From Microglena sp. YARC (lineage: Eukaryota; Chlorophyta; Chlorophyceae; Chlamydomonadales; Chlamydomonadaceae), in the NCBI GenBank assembly GCA_022414725.1, contig CM039462.1:78753421-78817420 (forward strand): a DNA stretch of 64,000 nucleotides, in the 5' to 3' direction. The notes beneath the pieces were generated by a model. That model was not told where the DNA came from, searched no databases, and saw only the letters and a program-made list of their open reading frames with translations. Of this stretch, positions 1 to 11,700 are shown piece by piece (within the stretch, counting starts at the first letter, position 1; each line of letters opens with the position of its first letter). The translations under genes were made by a program, and so were the position numbers.

Positions 1-337
1 GCCCAACTTAATAGGTATTCAGGAAATGTGAAGCGGCCTGTAAGGTATCTGAGTCAAGTCATCTGAATTGTAACATTCATACATACACAGAAGGATGCTA
101 GGTATTGGCACCATACAGAGACTGGTGTGATAACAATGTTCAATTTTCAGCTGATGTGTTTGTGTGTGTGTTCCTTCTACCTAATGCAAGCCGTAACAAT
201 GTTAAATTTCCATGTTAAAAAGGGACTCACCCTGTCCAATTGGCACCATATAGAGACAGCACGAGCTCCATATTGTTAACTAGTGTTTCACACAGCACAC
301 ATTTCTGTAGCATACACCACACATCACACAGCACACA

Positions 338-490
338 TCACAGTAGCACAAACGCAGGGCCCTTGTCCGGCAAACCATCGTTTGGGGTTCAGTTCAACAG
401 TGCTTTTCCTTTTTAAGCCCTTCCTACACGGTTGGGCAAGTCCCTTGAGCCTATTTGGCCTACCCGTGAACTGTAACATACATACATACA
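338..490 (+). repeat. Dispersed SINE-like element with (CATA)n tail, copy A
   Basis: Shares a ~150-bp body with three other places in the window (22529-22680 minus, 37512-37714 plus, 40971-41114 plus). Shared blocks are GTAGCAC near the start, TTTGGGGTTCAG in the middle, GGGCAAGTCCCTT and GCCTATTTGGCCTACCC near the end, then CTGTAACATACATACATA. A fixed body ending in a short simple repeat is typical of retroposed SINE-type elements. Lies in the 3' flank of the kinase gene. Confidence 0.6.
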
Positions 491-970
491 CTCTGCTCTG
501 ATCGCATGACACACTGGCGACAGCAGTGATTCTTTTTGCACATTCAACAGCAATCACTTTTTGAATTCCCAACCTGTCTTCCTAATTCCATCCAGCACAC
601 CGGGTACTTTCAAGACTATGTGCATATCAAATGTTGATATATTTGCTGCCTTGCCGGATAGCTGCAGCCAGCACGGAACCAAGAGTAAATAACACGAGAA
701 GGCTTCATGTTTGCTTGCTTGTAAGTTGGCATGGCTACACAAATGATTTTATCCAGAGCCCAGAAAAGCATCCTATGGAACATCACAGCCAAGCAAGACA
801 GGGGAGGGAGCGCAATGGCAGAGAGCTACAAGCTCCCTCTTCAGTGTCAGTCAAGTGTTCAACCGCAACAGCTGTCAGTGGAGCTCAGGAAGCTGCTGAT
901 GCTGCCATGCTGTTTGCGTCACCACCTGTTGCTGTTCATTTGCCATCTGTCGTTGCTTAAACAGACTCAT
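491..970. other. 3' flank of the kinase gene, nothing recognised
   Basis: Sequence downstream of the kinase stop codon on the minus strand. It should contain the 3' UTR. No other exon, RNA gene or repeat was recognised; short open frames here have no family features. Confidence 0.5.
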
Positions 971-2661
971 CTAGCTCATCTCAAGATTGATCTCAACGCT
1001 GATACGGTCATCTAATGCGGCCGTGGCAGCTGAGGAGAAGTTGTACTTGTTAGGCCCTGTCCTGCTGATACGGTCATCGAATGCGGCGGTGGCAGCTGAG
1101 GAGAAGTTGAACTTGTTAGACCCTGTCCTGGCCTCTTTCAGGAGCTGCGCGATCTCATCCTCAGTCTGCAGCACAAGAAGTCAAAAGGTTTCACGTTCAA
1201 CACTTTCATTCAATTTCATTATATGCCGAAGTTCGTCGTCATATACATCTCGTAGGTTATATATGCCGAAGGTCATCGTCAACAGCGATGGTAGCTTGTT
1301 TAGTTGAGGTAGGAGACCGCTCCCCACCCGCCTACGATGGGCCCCACCAGGCATTATCATTACTGCCGAAGACAGCGAGCAGCCTTAAAGGCTGGAGCCA
1401 TGTGACCAAGTTAAAGTTTACCAAGTCAAGGTGTCACGTGCAGTTGGGGGGGAGGAGCTGCACGCATGTCAAGCGCCCACCTACCTAGCAGGGATATTGT
1501 TTTTAAATCAAAAAGAGGAAATCTTATTCCTTTTCTTTTTTCCCCCTCCCTGTTTTCCTCCCATAACAGGATCCTTATTCTAATTTTGGTCAATTTTGTC
1601 ATTTTTAGTCAATTTCAGTAAAAAAAACTTTTATAAGGTTTCTTATTCCGGCAATTTGGGCTAAAACGGGGTCTTGTATTCCAGAAACAATATCCCTGCT
1701 ACATGGCCAAATTTGCTTCATCCTCCAGCAAACACAACTTGCATGCATTATCTAGCTCAAAGAAGCTATAATCCCAAAATTGACTCGATGATAGCCATGC
1801 CTCAAAAAAAGCAATGATAACGCTTGGTGCGGCGTGGTGTTAAGGTAGCCCGTCGTACGCGGGTGGGGAGCGGTCTCCTACCTCAACTGGACAAGCTACC
1901 ATCGCGGTTGACGACAACCTGCAACGCCAAGAGCGACCGAAGGGGGAGTCGAGCCTCTAGGTGAGTCATGACATCATGTACCAGCACATTCTGAGCAACT
2001 ACAAGTGCGCCTACTATTTTGTGAGAGAGTGGCAACGCCACTGGAACTGAATCCTTGGTGTCCCTGATTTGTGTCGGGAGACCCACCTTCTGGGGTTTAA
2101 TAACTTTCACAACTAGATTAAAAAAACGAAACTCATGCGTTGGGAAGGGCAATATTATCATATTATATCATACGATGCTGACAGTTTGACTAGGCTAAAT
2201 GTTCAATTTATATACAATATCACATAATGCAATGTGTATGGTAGCATATGATACTCGCCTTTGGTCAACATCATATGATATGCCGGTCCCACATTGCATT
2301 ATGTGATATTGTGTATAAATTGAACATTTAGCCTAGTCAAACTGTCAGCATCGTAAGATATAATATGATAATGGTCAACATCATATGATATGCCGGTCCC
2401 TACTCATGTGGTTCCTACTCATGTGCCCCTTCTATGCCCATATGCCCCTACTCATGTGGTCCCTACTCATGTGGTAACCGGGCATCATTCTCTAGAAAGA
2501 CTGCTGGACAACAGAAGGCTACATCTTGCTGCCTGAGAATACAAGCTGCTGGTCCCCGTGTAGCAGGCTTTTAGACACACCTACTACGCTTTGCTTAGCG
2601 CAGTAGCTGTCTTTTATTTCATTTTAGTGAAGGGACGTACACCCTTATCTATTTTTTATTT

Positions 2662-2712
<51 letters not shown>

Positions 2713-5700
2713 ACATTTTCCTGGTGCCCTACTGGACTCCAAATGTGCCCTCGGCTTGACGGAGTCCAGGGGGACTTATGAACATTATGCACAAAGAAGA
2801 AAAGAAAAAGAAATAATTTGATGTGCCATTCTGATTTGCGAAAAAATCGTCGGTCATCCGACTACATAAATCCAACTAGAATCGTGATCCAAGCACGCTA
2901 GGAGCACGTCCAGTGAAATTCATGCCATTGGTTTCAGTCCAAGTTAGATAATGCCAATGAATATAGGCATACTCCAAGCCCCTTTCAGTGATATACAATC
3001 GTCTAGTGGTAAACCAGATCGCTTGAGGAAGAAGAGTCGGGGGTTCAACTCCCCCTTCGGTCGCTCTTAGCGTTGCAGGTCGTTTTCAACCGCGATGGTA
3101 GCTTGTCCAGTTGAGGTAGGAGACCGCTCCCCACCCGTGAAGACGGGCTCTCTTAACACCACGCCCCACCAGGCGTTATCATTACCTTTTAGGCACAACC
3201 CCACAATTTACCCTCCCGCCATTCTCTGACAATTATCACCTGCACATAGGAGCAGTCCATGCTGCCCATGGCAGTCTCATTCAGGGCCAGTGCACCCGGT
3301 GGAAGTTTGTCGAGGAACCAGGGATGTTGAAGCAGATCCTCCATCTTTATACGCCTGGATGGGGAAGCAGGCACATAAGACGTTCAGTTGCCATGGACGA
3401 CGCTGCAGAAGCTAAGGAGAACAGGTGGCAAGGGCACGAGTGCGCGCAAGCAGTGTGGACAAGCACATGCAATATCTTATGTGTGCTAGGGTCACTAGGA
3501 TGCATCATGCAGTTGGGAGCGGGGCACAAGTGCACACAAGCAGTGTGGACAAGCACATGCAATATCTTATGTGTGCTAGGGTCACTAGGATGCATCGTAC
3601 AGTTGGGAGCGGGGCACAAGTGCACACAAGCAGTGTGGACAAGCACATGCAACATCTTATGTGTGCTAGGGTCACTAGGATGCATCATGCAGTTGGGAGC
3701 GGGGCACAAGTGCACACAAGCAGTGTGGACAAGCACATGCAACATCTTATGTGTGCTAGGGTCACTAGGATGCATCATGCAGTTGGGAGCGGGGCACAAG
3801 TGCACACAAGCAGTGTGGACAAGCACATGCAACATCTTATGTGTGCTAGGGTCACTAGGATGCATCATGCAGTTGGGAGCGGGGCACAAGTGCACACAAG
3901 CATGTGCAGTGGGACAAGCACATGCAATCTTATGTGTGCTAGGGTCACTAGGATGCATCATGCAGTTGGGAGCGGGGCACAAGTGCACACAAGCAGTGTG
4001 GACAAGCACATGCAATATCTTATGTGTGCTAGGGTCACTAGGATGCATCATGCAGTTGGGAGCGGGGCACAAGTGCACACAAGCAGTGTGGACAAGCACA
4101 TGCAACATCTTATGTGTGCTAGGGTCACTAGGATGCATCATGCAGTTGGGAGCGGGGCACAAGTGCACACAAGCAGTGTGGACAAGCACATGCAACATCT
4201 TATGTGTGCTAGGGTCACTAGGATGCATCATGCAGTTGGGAGCGGGGCACAAGTGCACACAAGCAGTGTGGACAAGCACATGCAACATCTTATGTGTGCT
4301 AGGGTCACTAGGATGCATCATGCAGTTGGGAGCGGGGCACAAGTGCACACAAGCAGTGTGGACAAGCACATGCAACATCTTATGTGTGCTAGGGTCACTA
4401 GGATGCATCATGCAGTTGGGAGCGGGGCACAAGTGCACACAAGCAGTGTGGACAAGCACATGCAACATCTTATGTGTGCTAGGGTCACTAGGATGCATCA
4501 TGCAGTTGGGAGCGGGGCACAAGTGCACACAAGCAGTGTGGACAAGCACATGCAACATCTTATGTGTGCTAGGGTCACTAGGATGCATCATGCAGTTGGG
4601 AGCGGGGCACAAGTGCACACAAGCAGTGTGGACAAGCACATGCAATATCTTATGTGTGCTAGGGTCACTAGGATGCATCATGCAGTTGGGAGCGGGGCAC
4701 AAGTGCACACAAGCAGTGTGGACAAGCACATGCAACATCTTATGTGTGCTAGGGTCACTAGGATGCATCATGCAGTTGGGAGCGGGGCACAAGTGCACAC
4801 AAGCAGTGTGGACAAGCACATGCAATATCTTATGTGTGCTAGGGTCACTCGGATGCATCATGCAGTTGGGAGCGGGGCACAAGTGCACACAAGCAGTGTG
4901 GACAAGCACATGCAATATCTTATGTGTGCTAGGGTCACTCGGATGCATCATGCAGTTGGGAGCGGGGCACAAGTGCACACAAGCAGTGTGGACAAGCACA
5001 TGCAACATCTTATGTGTGCTAGGGTCACTAGGATGCATCATGCAGTTGGGAGCGGGGCACAAGTGCACACAAGCAGTGTGGACAAGCACATGCAACATCT
5101 TATGTGTGCTAGGGTCACTAGGATGCATCATGCAGTTGGGAGCGGGCACAAGTGCACACAAGCAGTGTGGACAAGCACATGCAACATCTTATGTGTGCTA
5201 GGGTCACTAGGATGCATCATGCAGTTGGGAGCGGGGCACAAGTGCACACAAGCAGTGTGGACAAGCACATGCAACATCTTATGTGTGCTAGGGTCACTAG
5301 GATGCATCATGCAGTTGGGAGCGGGGCACAAGTGCACACAAGCAGTGTGGACAAGCACATGCAACATCTTATGTGTGCTAGGGTCACTAGGATGCATCAT
5401 GCAGTTGGGAGCGGGGCACAAGTGCACACAAGCAGTGTGGACAAGCACATGCAACATCTTATGTGTGCTAGGGTCACTAGGATGCATCATGCAGTTGGGA
5501 GCGGGGCACAAGTGCACACAAGCAGTGTGGACAAGCACATGCAACATCTTATGTGTGCTAGGGTCACTAGGATGCATCATGCAGTTGGGAGCGGGGCACA
5601 AGTGCACACAAGCAGTGTGGACAAGCACATGCAACATCTTATGTGTGCTAGGGTCACTAGGATGCATCATGCAGTTGGGAGCGGGGCACAAGTGCACACA

Positions 5701-8700
5701 AGCAGTGTGGACAAGCACATGCAACATCTTATGTGTGCTAGGGTCACTAGGATGCATCATGCAGTTGGGAGCGGGGCACAAGTGCACACAAGCAGTGTGG
5801 ACAAGCACATGCAACATCTTATGTGTGCTAGGGTCACTAGGATGCATCATGCAGTTGGGAGCGGGGCACAAGTGCACACAAGCAGTGTGGACAAGCACAT
5901 GCAACATCTTATGTGTGCTAGGGTCACTAGGATGCATCATGCAGTTGGGAGCGGGGCACAAGTGCACACAAGCAGTGTGGACAAGCACATGCAATATCTT
6001 ATGTGTGCTAGGGTCACTAGGATGCATCATGCAGTTGGGAGCGGGGCACAAGTGCACACAAGCAGTGTGGACAAGCACATGCAACATCTTATGTGTGCTA
6101 GGGTCACTAGGATGCATCATGCAGTTGGGAGCGGGGCACAAGTGCACACAAGCAGTGTGGACAAGCACATGCAACATCGTATGTGTGCTAGGGTCACTAG
6201 GATGCATCATGCAGTTGGGAGCGGGGCACAAGTGCACACAAGCAGTGTGGACAAGCACATGCAACATTGTATGTGTGCTAGGGTCACTAGGATGCATCAT
6301 ACAGGAGGGAGCAGGGCAGGAAAGGCTCAGAATCTTACTTTTCTTTACAGACCAATATTCGGTGGAGGAGGTCACTACACCCTTCTGAAATCTTGATATC
6401 AGGAGGGATTGACCAATCTATGGCCAAGATGCGATCCATGGCAATATCCATATGTCGCTCATTTTCCAGCTTGGCCTGCACTGATGGTGTGGCCAGAAGT
6501 TAGGCACCAGCACGCTTTCTTTTGGGATTGTCTCAATATCTATATTTTTTCCAGTTGGCCCTGCAAAGACAGTCATACATAGGAATACACCACCACCACC
6601 ACGACAACCGCCACCGCAAATACCACCATCATCACAAGTTCTTGCATGCTCAAGGAAATACCTAACCTCCGATAATTGGAATAAGTGTGTGAATTGAGGT
6701 GGAAATCATAGCTTTTCGTTTTGGCTACTAGCAGCAGCTTTTAGGCAGCTCCTCTGGCTTGCTACCCAGCTTAACCCAGAGGCAACGTAGTGCATCTGGA
6801 AGCTGGCTGAATCAGCTGTCCAGTTCAGTTTAAATCTTGGGACTTAGCCAAGTGGCTGGCTTAGGGAGCTGCCTGGAAGCTGCTGCTGATAGCCAAAAAT
6901 AAATGCCATGGTGAAAATAGCTTAAAAAATTCTCACCTGCTCTGCACTCGCGAACGGATAGCGCTGAAAGAGCATCACATATAGCATCACCCCACAGGAC
7001 CAGATATCTGCAGCTGCGCCGTCATAACCCGTAGTCGTCTGGATAACTTCAGGTGCCATGTAGGCTAAAATGCCCGCTTTTGTCTTTGGTGCTGACATGC
7101 AGTGTGCCTTAAGGGGATGTGAAGGAGGGCATGGGCTATATGAAGGGGATGTGAAGGAGATATGAAGGGGATGTGAAGGAGGGCATGGGCTATATGAAGG
7201 GGATGTGAAGGAGATATGAAGGGGATGTGAAGGAGGGCATGGGCTATATGAAGGGGATGTGAAGGAGATATGAAGGGGATGTGAAGGAGGGCATGGGCTA
7301 TATGAAGGGGATGTGAAGGAGATATGAAGGGGATGTGAAGGAGGGCATGGGCTATATGAAGGGGATGTGAAGGAGGGCATGGGCTATATGAAGGGGATGT
7401 GAAGGAGATATGAAGGGGATGTGAAGGAGGGCATGGGCTATATGAAGGGGATGTGAAGGGATATGAAGGGGATATGAAGGGGATGTGAAGGAGGGCATGG
7501 GCTATATTACTGTGCTCAGTTTCAGATGCAAGACTGGATTAAGTAAGCCGTGTGATTGGGGTTGGAGAAATCATCATATGTCATGGTTGCAGTTTTAAGC
7601 TTGGCAAGGCTCTTAAGTTGCAGCATGAAATCATCATTCTCTAAATTGATTTGAGCACTAATTCTTGCAGTATCCAGCAGTATCTAACAAAATATATACA
7701 GTACACCTTGCTCACTCGTTCTCACCTTGCTGCGGTCAGAAGGAAGCAGTCCAAAAGCAGAACGCCATGTCACAAGTGGAGTAGGAGTGGTGAGATGCGC
7801 AGAGGAAGGGGGAACAGGAGAGGTCAATGATTAGGATCAGATATGGACAGGTCAATGATTAGGATCAGATATGGAGAGGTCAATGAGTAGGATCAGATAT
7901 GGAGAGGTCAATGATTAGGATCAGATATGGAGAGGTCTATGATTAGGATCAGATATGGAGAGGTCTATGATTAGGATCAGATATGGAGAGGTCTATGATT
8001 AGGATCAGATATGGAGAGGTCAATGATTAGGATCAGATATGGAGAGGTCAATGATTAGGATCAGATATGATTATGAGTCTTGTACTACGACTGCACTTGT
8101 TTGAGGTGCTGACATTGCTGCCGCACTTGTTGCTGTTGGTCCTTGGTGTGATGGTAAATGGTTTTGCAAACAGGAGATGACCTAGGCACGTCGCAAGCGA
8201 CATGGGAAATTGGCGGACAGTGTTGGCTATTGGAGCAACAGGTGCGACATTGCGACAAAGGGGTAAGGGTTAACCCTGGGGGCTACCTACCCCACATAAG
8301 GGGGAGCTCCGCCCAAAACACCAAATCGGGAACACTTAATCTGCGGATTCGATTGAACAGATGCATGCAGCATGGTTAGATTGCATTCTTGATTTGAAAG
8401 GAAGCAAGGCCATGCTGCAGCCCCCAAATGAACCAAGTGAAGTTCTGCGGTCTGGCGATGATGAATAAAGCATTAAAATGGTAGGTGGTTGTGACACTGG
8501 TATTGGTGGTAGTCCAGGTATTGGCGGTGCACAAGTCCAGCACTCGAGTGGGAAGAAACATGGCACCCAGAAATTGTAGTCTTGGCAAGGCTCTTAAAAA
8601 AAGAAACCAAAGTTCAAGTTGCCACACACTCAAGTTACCACACACTCAAAAACTATTAGAGCACTATTTCTTGCAGTATCCAACAGTATCTAAACACGCA

Positions 8701-11700
8701 AAAAAACTATTAGAGCACTATTTCTTGCAGTATCCAACAGTATCTAAACACACAAAAAAACTATTAGAGCACTATTTCTTGCAGTATCCAACAGTATCTA
8801 AACACACAAAAAAACTATTAGAGCACTATTTCTTGCAGTATCCAACAGTATCTAAACACACAAAAAAACTATTAGAGCACTATTTATTGCAGTATCCAAC
8901 AGTATCTAAACACACAAAAAAACTATTAGAGCACTATTTATTGCAGTATCCATCAGTATCTAAACACACAAAAAAACTATTAGAGCACTATTTCTTGCAG
9001 TATCCAACAGTATCTAAACACACAAAAAAACTATTAGAGCACTATTTCTTGCAGTATCCAGCAGTATCTAAACACACACACACACAAAACTATTAGGGCA
9101 CTATTTCTTGCAACATCCAGCAGTACCTAAACACACACACAAAAAGTTCTATGCAGCGTCGCCTGCGACGCTAAAAAATGGCGGAGAGTGATCGCGAGGG
9201 AGCGACAGGTGGCAACGGAAGCAAGTTAGTTACGAGGCCGTTGGCTGACATGTCGGGCTTCATCACGGTCAGATGGATGGATGGATGGATGGTTGGATGG
9301 ATGGTCGGACGGACAAATGGGTGACACTGGGGACTCCCACCCCCAGAAGGGGGAGCTCCGCCAAAACATAAACCAAAGTTCAAGTTGCCACACACTCTAA
9401 AACAATTGAAGCACTATTTCTTGCAGTATCCAACAGTATCTAAACACACACACACACAAAACTACTAGAGCACTATTTCTTGCAGTATCCAGCAGCATCT
9501 AAACACACACACAAAAACTACCCACCTCAACCCGAAGTCGCAGATCTTCAGAAGGGGGAGAGATAGCCCTGGCACTTTCTGTAGAGAGTTGGAAGTTGTT
9601 GGAAGTAGTTGAAAGTAGTAGGAGGAATTTGGAGTCGGAGGTTGTTGGAAGTTGTTGGAAGTTGTTGGAAGTTGTAGGAGGGATTTGGAGTCGGAGGTTG
9701 TTGGATGTTGTTGGAAGTAGTAGGAGGGATTTGGAGTTGGAGGTTGTTTGAAGTTGTTGGAAGTTGTTGGAGGGATTTGGAGTCAGAGGTTGTTGGAAGT
9801 TGTTGGAAGTAGTAGGAGGGATTTGGAGTTGGAGGTTGTTGGAAGTTGTTGGAAGTTGTTGGAAGTAGTTGGAGGGATTTGGGTCCAGATTTGGGATTTG
9901 GGTTCATTGCTAAAACTTTGCTGGGCATGACTTACTATCACCAAGCAACAATTTCAGCTCCACCGCCAAATCTGCAATTGGTCAGTCATCTGCAGAGCTT
10001 CTCAGCCTAGGTGGCTGCCTCAACAATATTTGTTCTGAGGTGTGATGTGCAGGGTACTTCAAATGGCCAAATTGGCCAGCGCTTTAGCACTCTTGAAAAC
10101 AAAAAAACTGCGCTTTGTAGTGCAAAAAGCGCAAAAATTGCTTGCAGCCCCCACAAGGGGTTGCAAAAAACTGCGCTTAAAGCGCAGAGGGGTCAAAAAG
10201 TCAGCGCTTTGAACTTTTCTGCTGATGTGAACATTTCAAAATACTCCCACCTCTCCTTCGAAATGACTCTTGAGAAATCTAAAATTTTCACTGCAGACAA
10301 CTGGGACCTTTACCACCATTTTTTTGTTTGTTTCTGCCGCCGTCACACATTGTGCGACGCGGTGCGACCACCGTGCGACCCTCAGGCGTGCCAGTGTGCG
10401 GCAAAATGGGTCCTTGGTTGCCACGATGTGCGACCTCAAGTGAGTGATTTGTGCCCTGGGTCGCACCTGGGTCGCACCTGGGTCGTGCAGGCCTACCCAT
10501 CGTGGCAGTTACCGAGTCAGAGTTGTGGAAGTGACCCATGGATCATGCATGGGACCACCTGCGCCCGCCCAAGCCAGACAGTACAGATGTACTATCTACG
10601 AGTCCTGAAGTGTACTCTAGTCCTGGAGCTACTTAGTTTGAATCTTTGTTGATTGTTGCAATGAGGCATGAGCGAAATTGACCGTTCTAAACCGCACGCG
10701 TTAGGGCAGCAAACTCTGTCGAGTGTCTTCAAGCCAGACGTGAATAAAAAAATATAAGGCACGCTTTATTGAAGACCCCCCCCCCCCCCCCCCCCTCCCC
10801 CAAATGCTGACAGCACAGTTGATAGTATCACATTTTGCATGATGTGATATGATCAAGCAGACCCTTTTCTTATGATGCGCAAGGAATGTGTATTGATGAT
10901 AACTTAATATTGAGTATGTTTTAGGTTTGCCAGAATTTTGGGGCTAGGTTGTAGTACTATACTACTGGTTACTTTTCTGTACAATTAGAGGCTTGAAAAA
11001 GTTGTAATAAACCAGTGTAACATATGTCATCCATGTGCAAAATGCATGTTGGTCGGCCCGAAGGCAGCCAGACCTACGCATCGACACCACAATACGATTA
11101 TTGAAATCGCCGGTATTTGTCGAAACCACCGGTCGAAACCTCAATTCGTAGGTAGGAAAATTGTAGGTTTAGCGAAACCACCGGAAATTGCAGAAATGGC
11201 CGGTCGAAAGCTCGCAGTGTATAACGACATTGCCGACCATACCAAACTCCCCTGCTTCTCTTCAGGTACCCTCGTACCCCCGTACCGGGGACCCGGTTGA
11301 CTCGAGGCGGCCAGTACACCTGTTACCCATCGCCGTTTATTACTTTCTTTCCTTCAAGCACAACGTTCCTTCATAGGTGGCATCCCGACTCAGCACCCAT
11401 CATCGCTACCTGTGTATTCCGACCCTTCATAGCCATATTGTGACTGATTGCACACAATAGCTCATCACCCCCGTCACTACAACCTAATAGTCCGACTCAC
11501 CCAGTACGACGCACGAGCCCCAGGGCCGACCTACAGGGGACCCGCCAGGGTACCCTACTATTTTCTAAGACCCCCCCCCCCCCCCCCCCCCCCAAAAAAA
11601 CAAAACAAGAAGGCCTACCAACTAGGCCTACAAACTAGGCCTCAAGAAATCTGGAAAAAAGACACTGCTTACCACTATTTTTATTTCCGGCTACTAGCAG

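Noticed and set aside
2985..3070. tRNA gene
   Set aside because: A and B boxes are present but cloverleaf pairing is poor, and the segment continues into a repeated body with target duplications in other copies; it is a SINE head.
3431..6325. CRISPR-like array
   Set aside because: Units are contiguous with no unique spacers, and the context is a eukaryotic intron.
3324..6396. Very long open frames on both strands (up to 987 codons)
   Set aside because: They are produced by a 90-bp repeat whose length is divisible by three, inside an intron of the kinase gene; the peptide is a 30-residue repeat in several frames at once.
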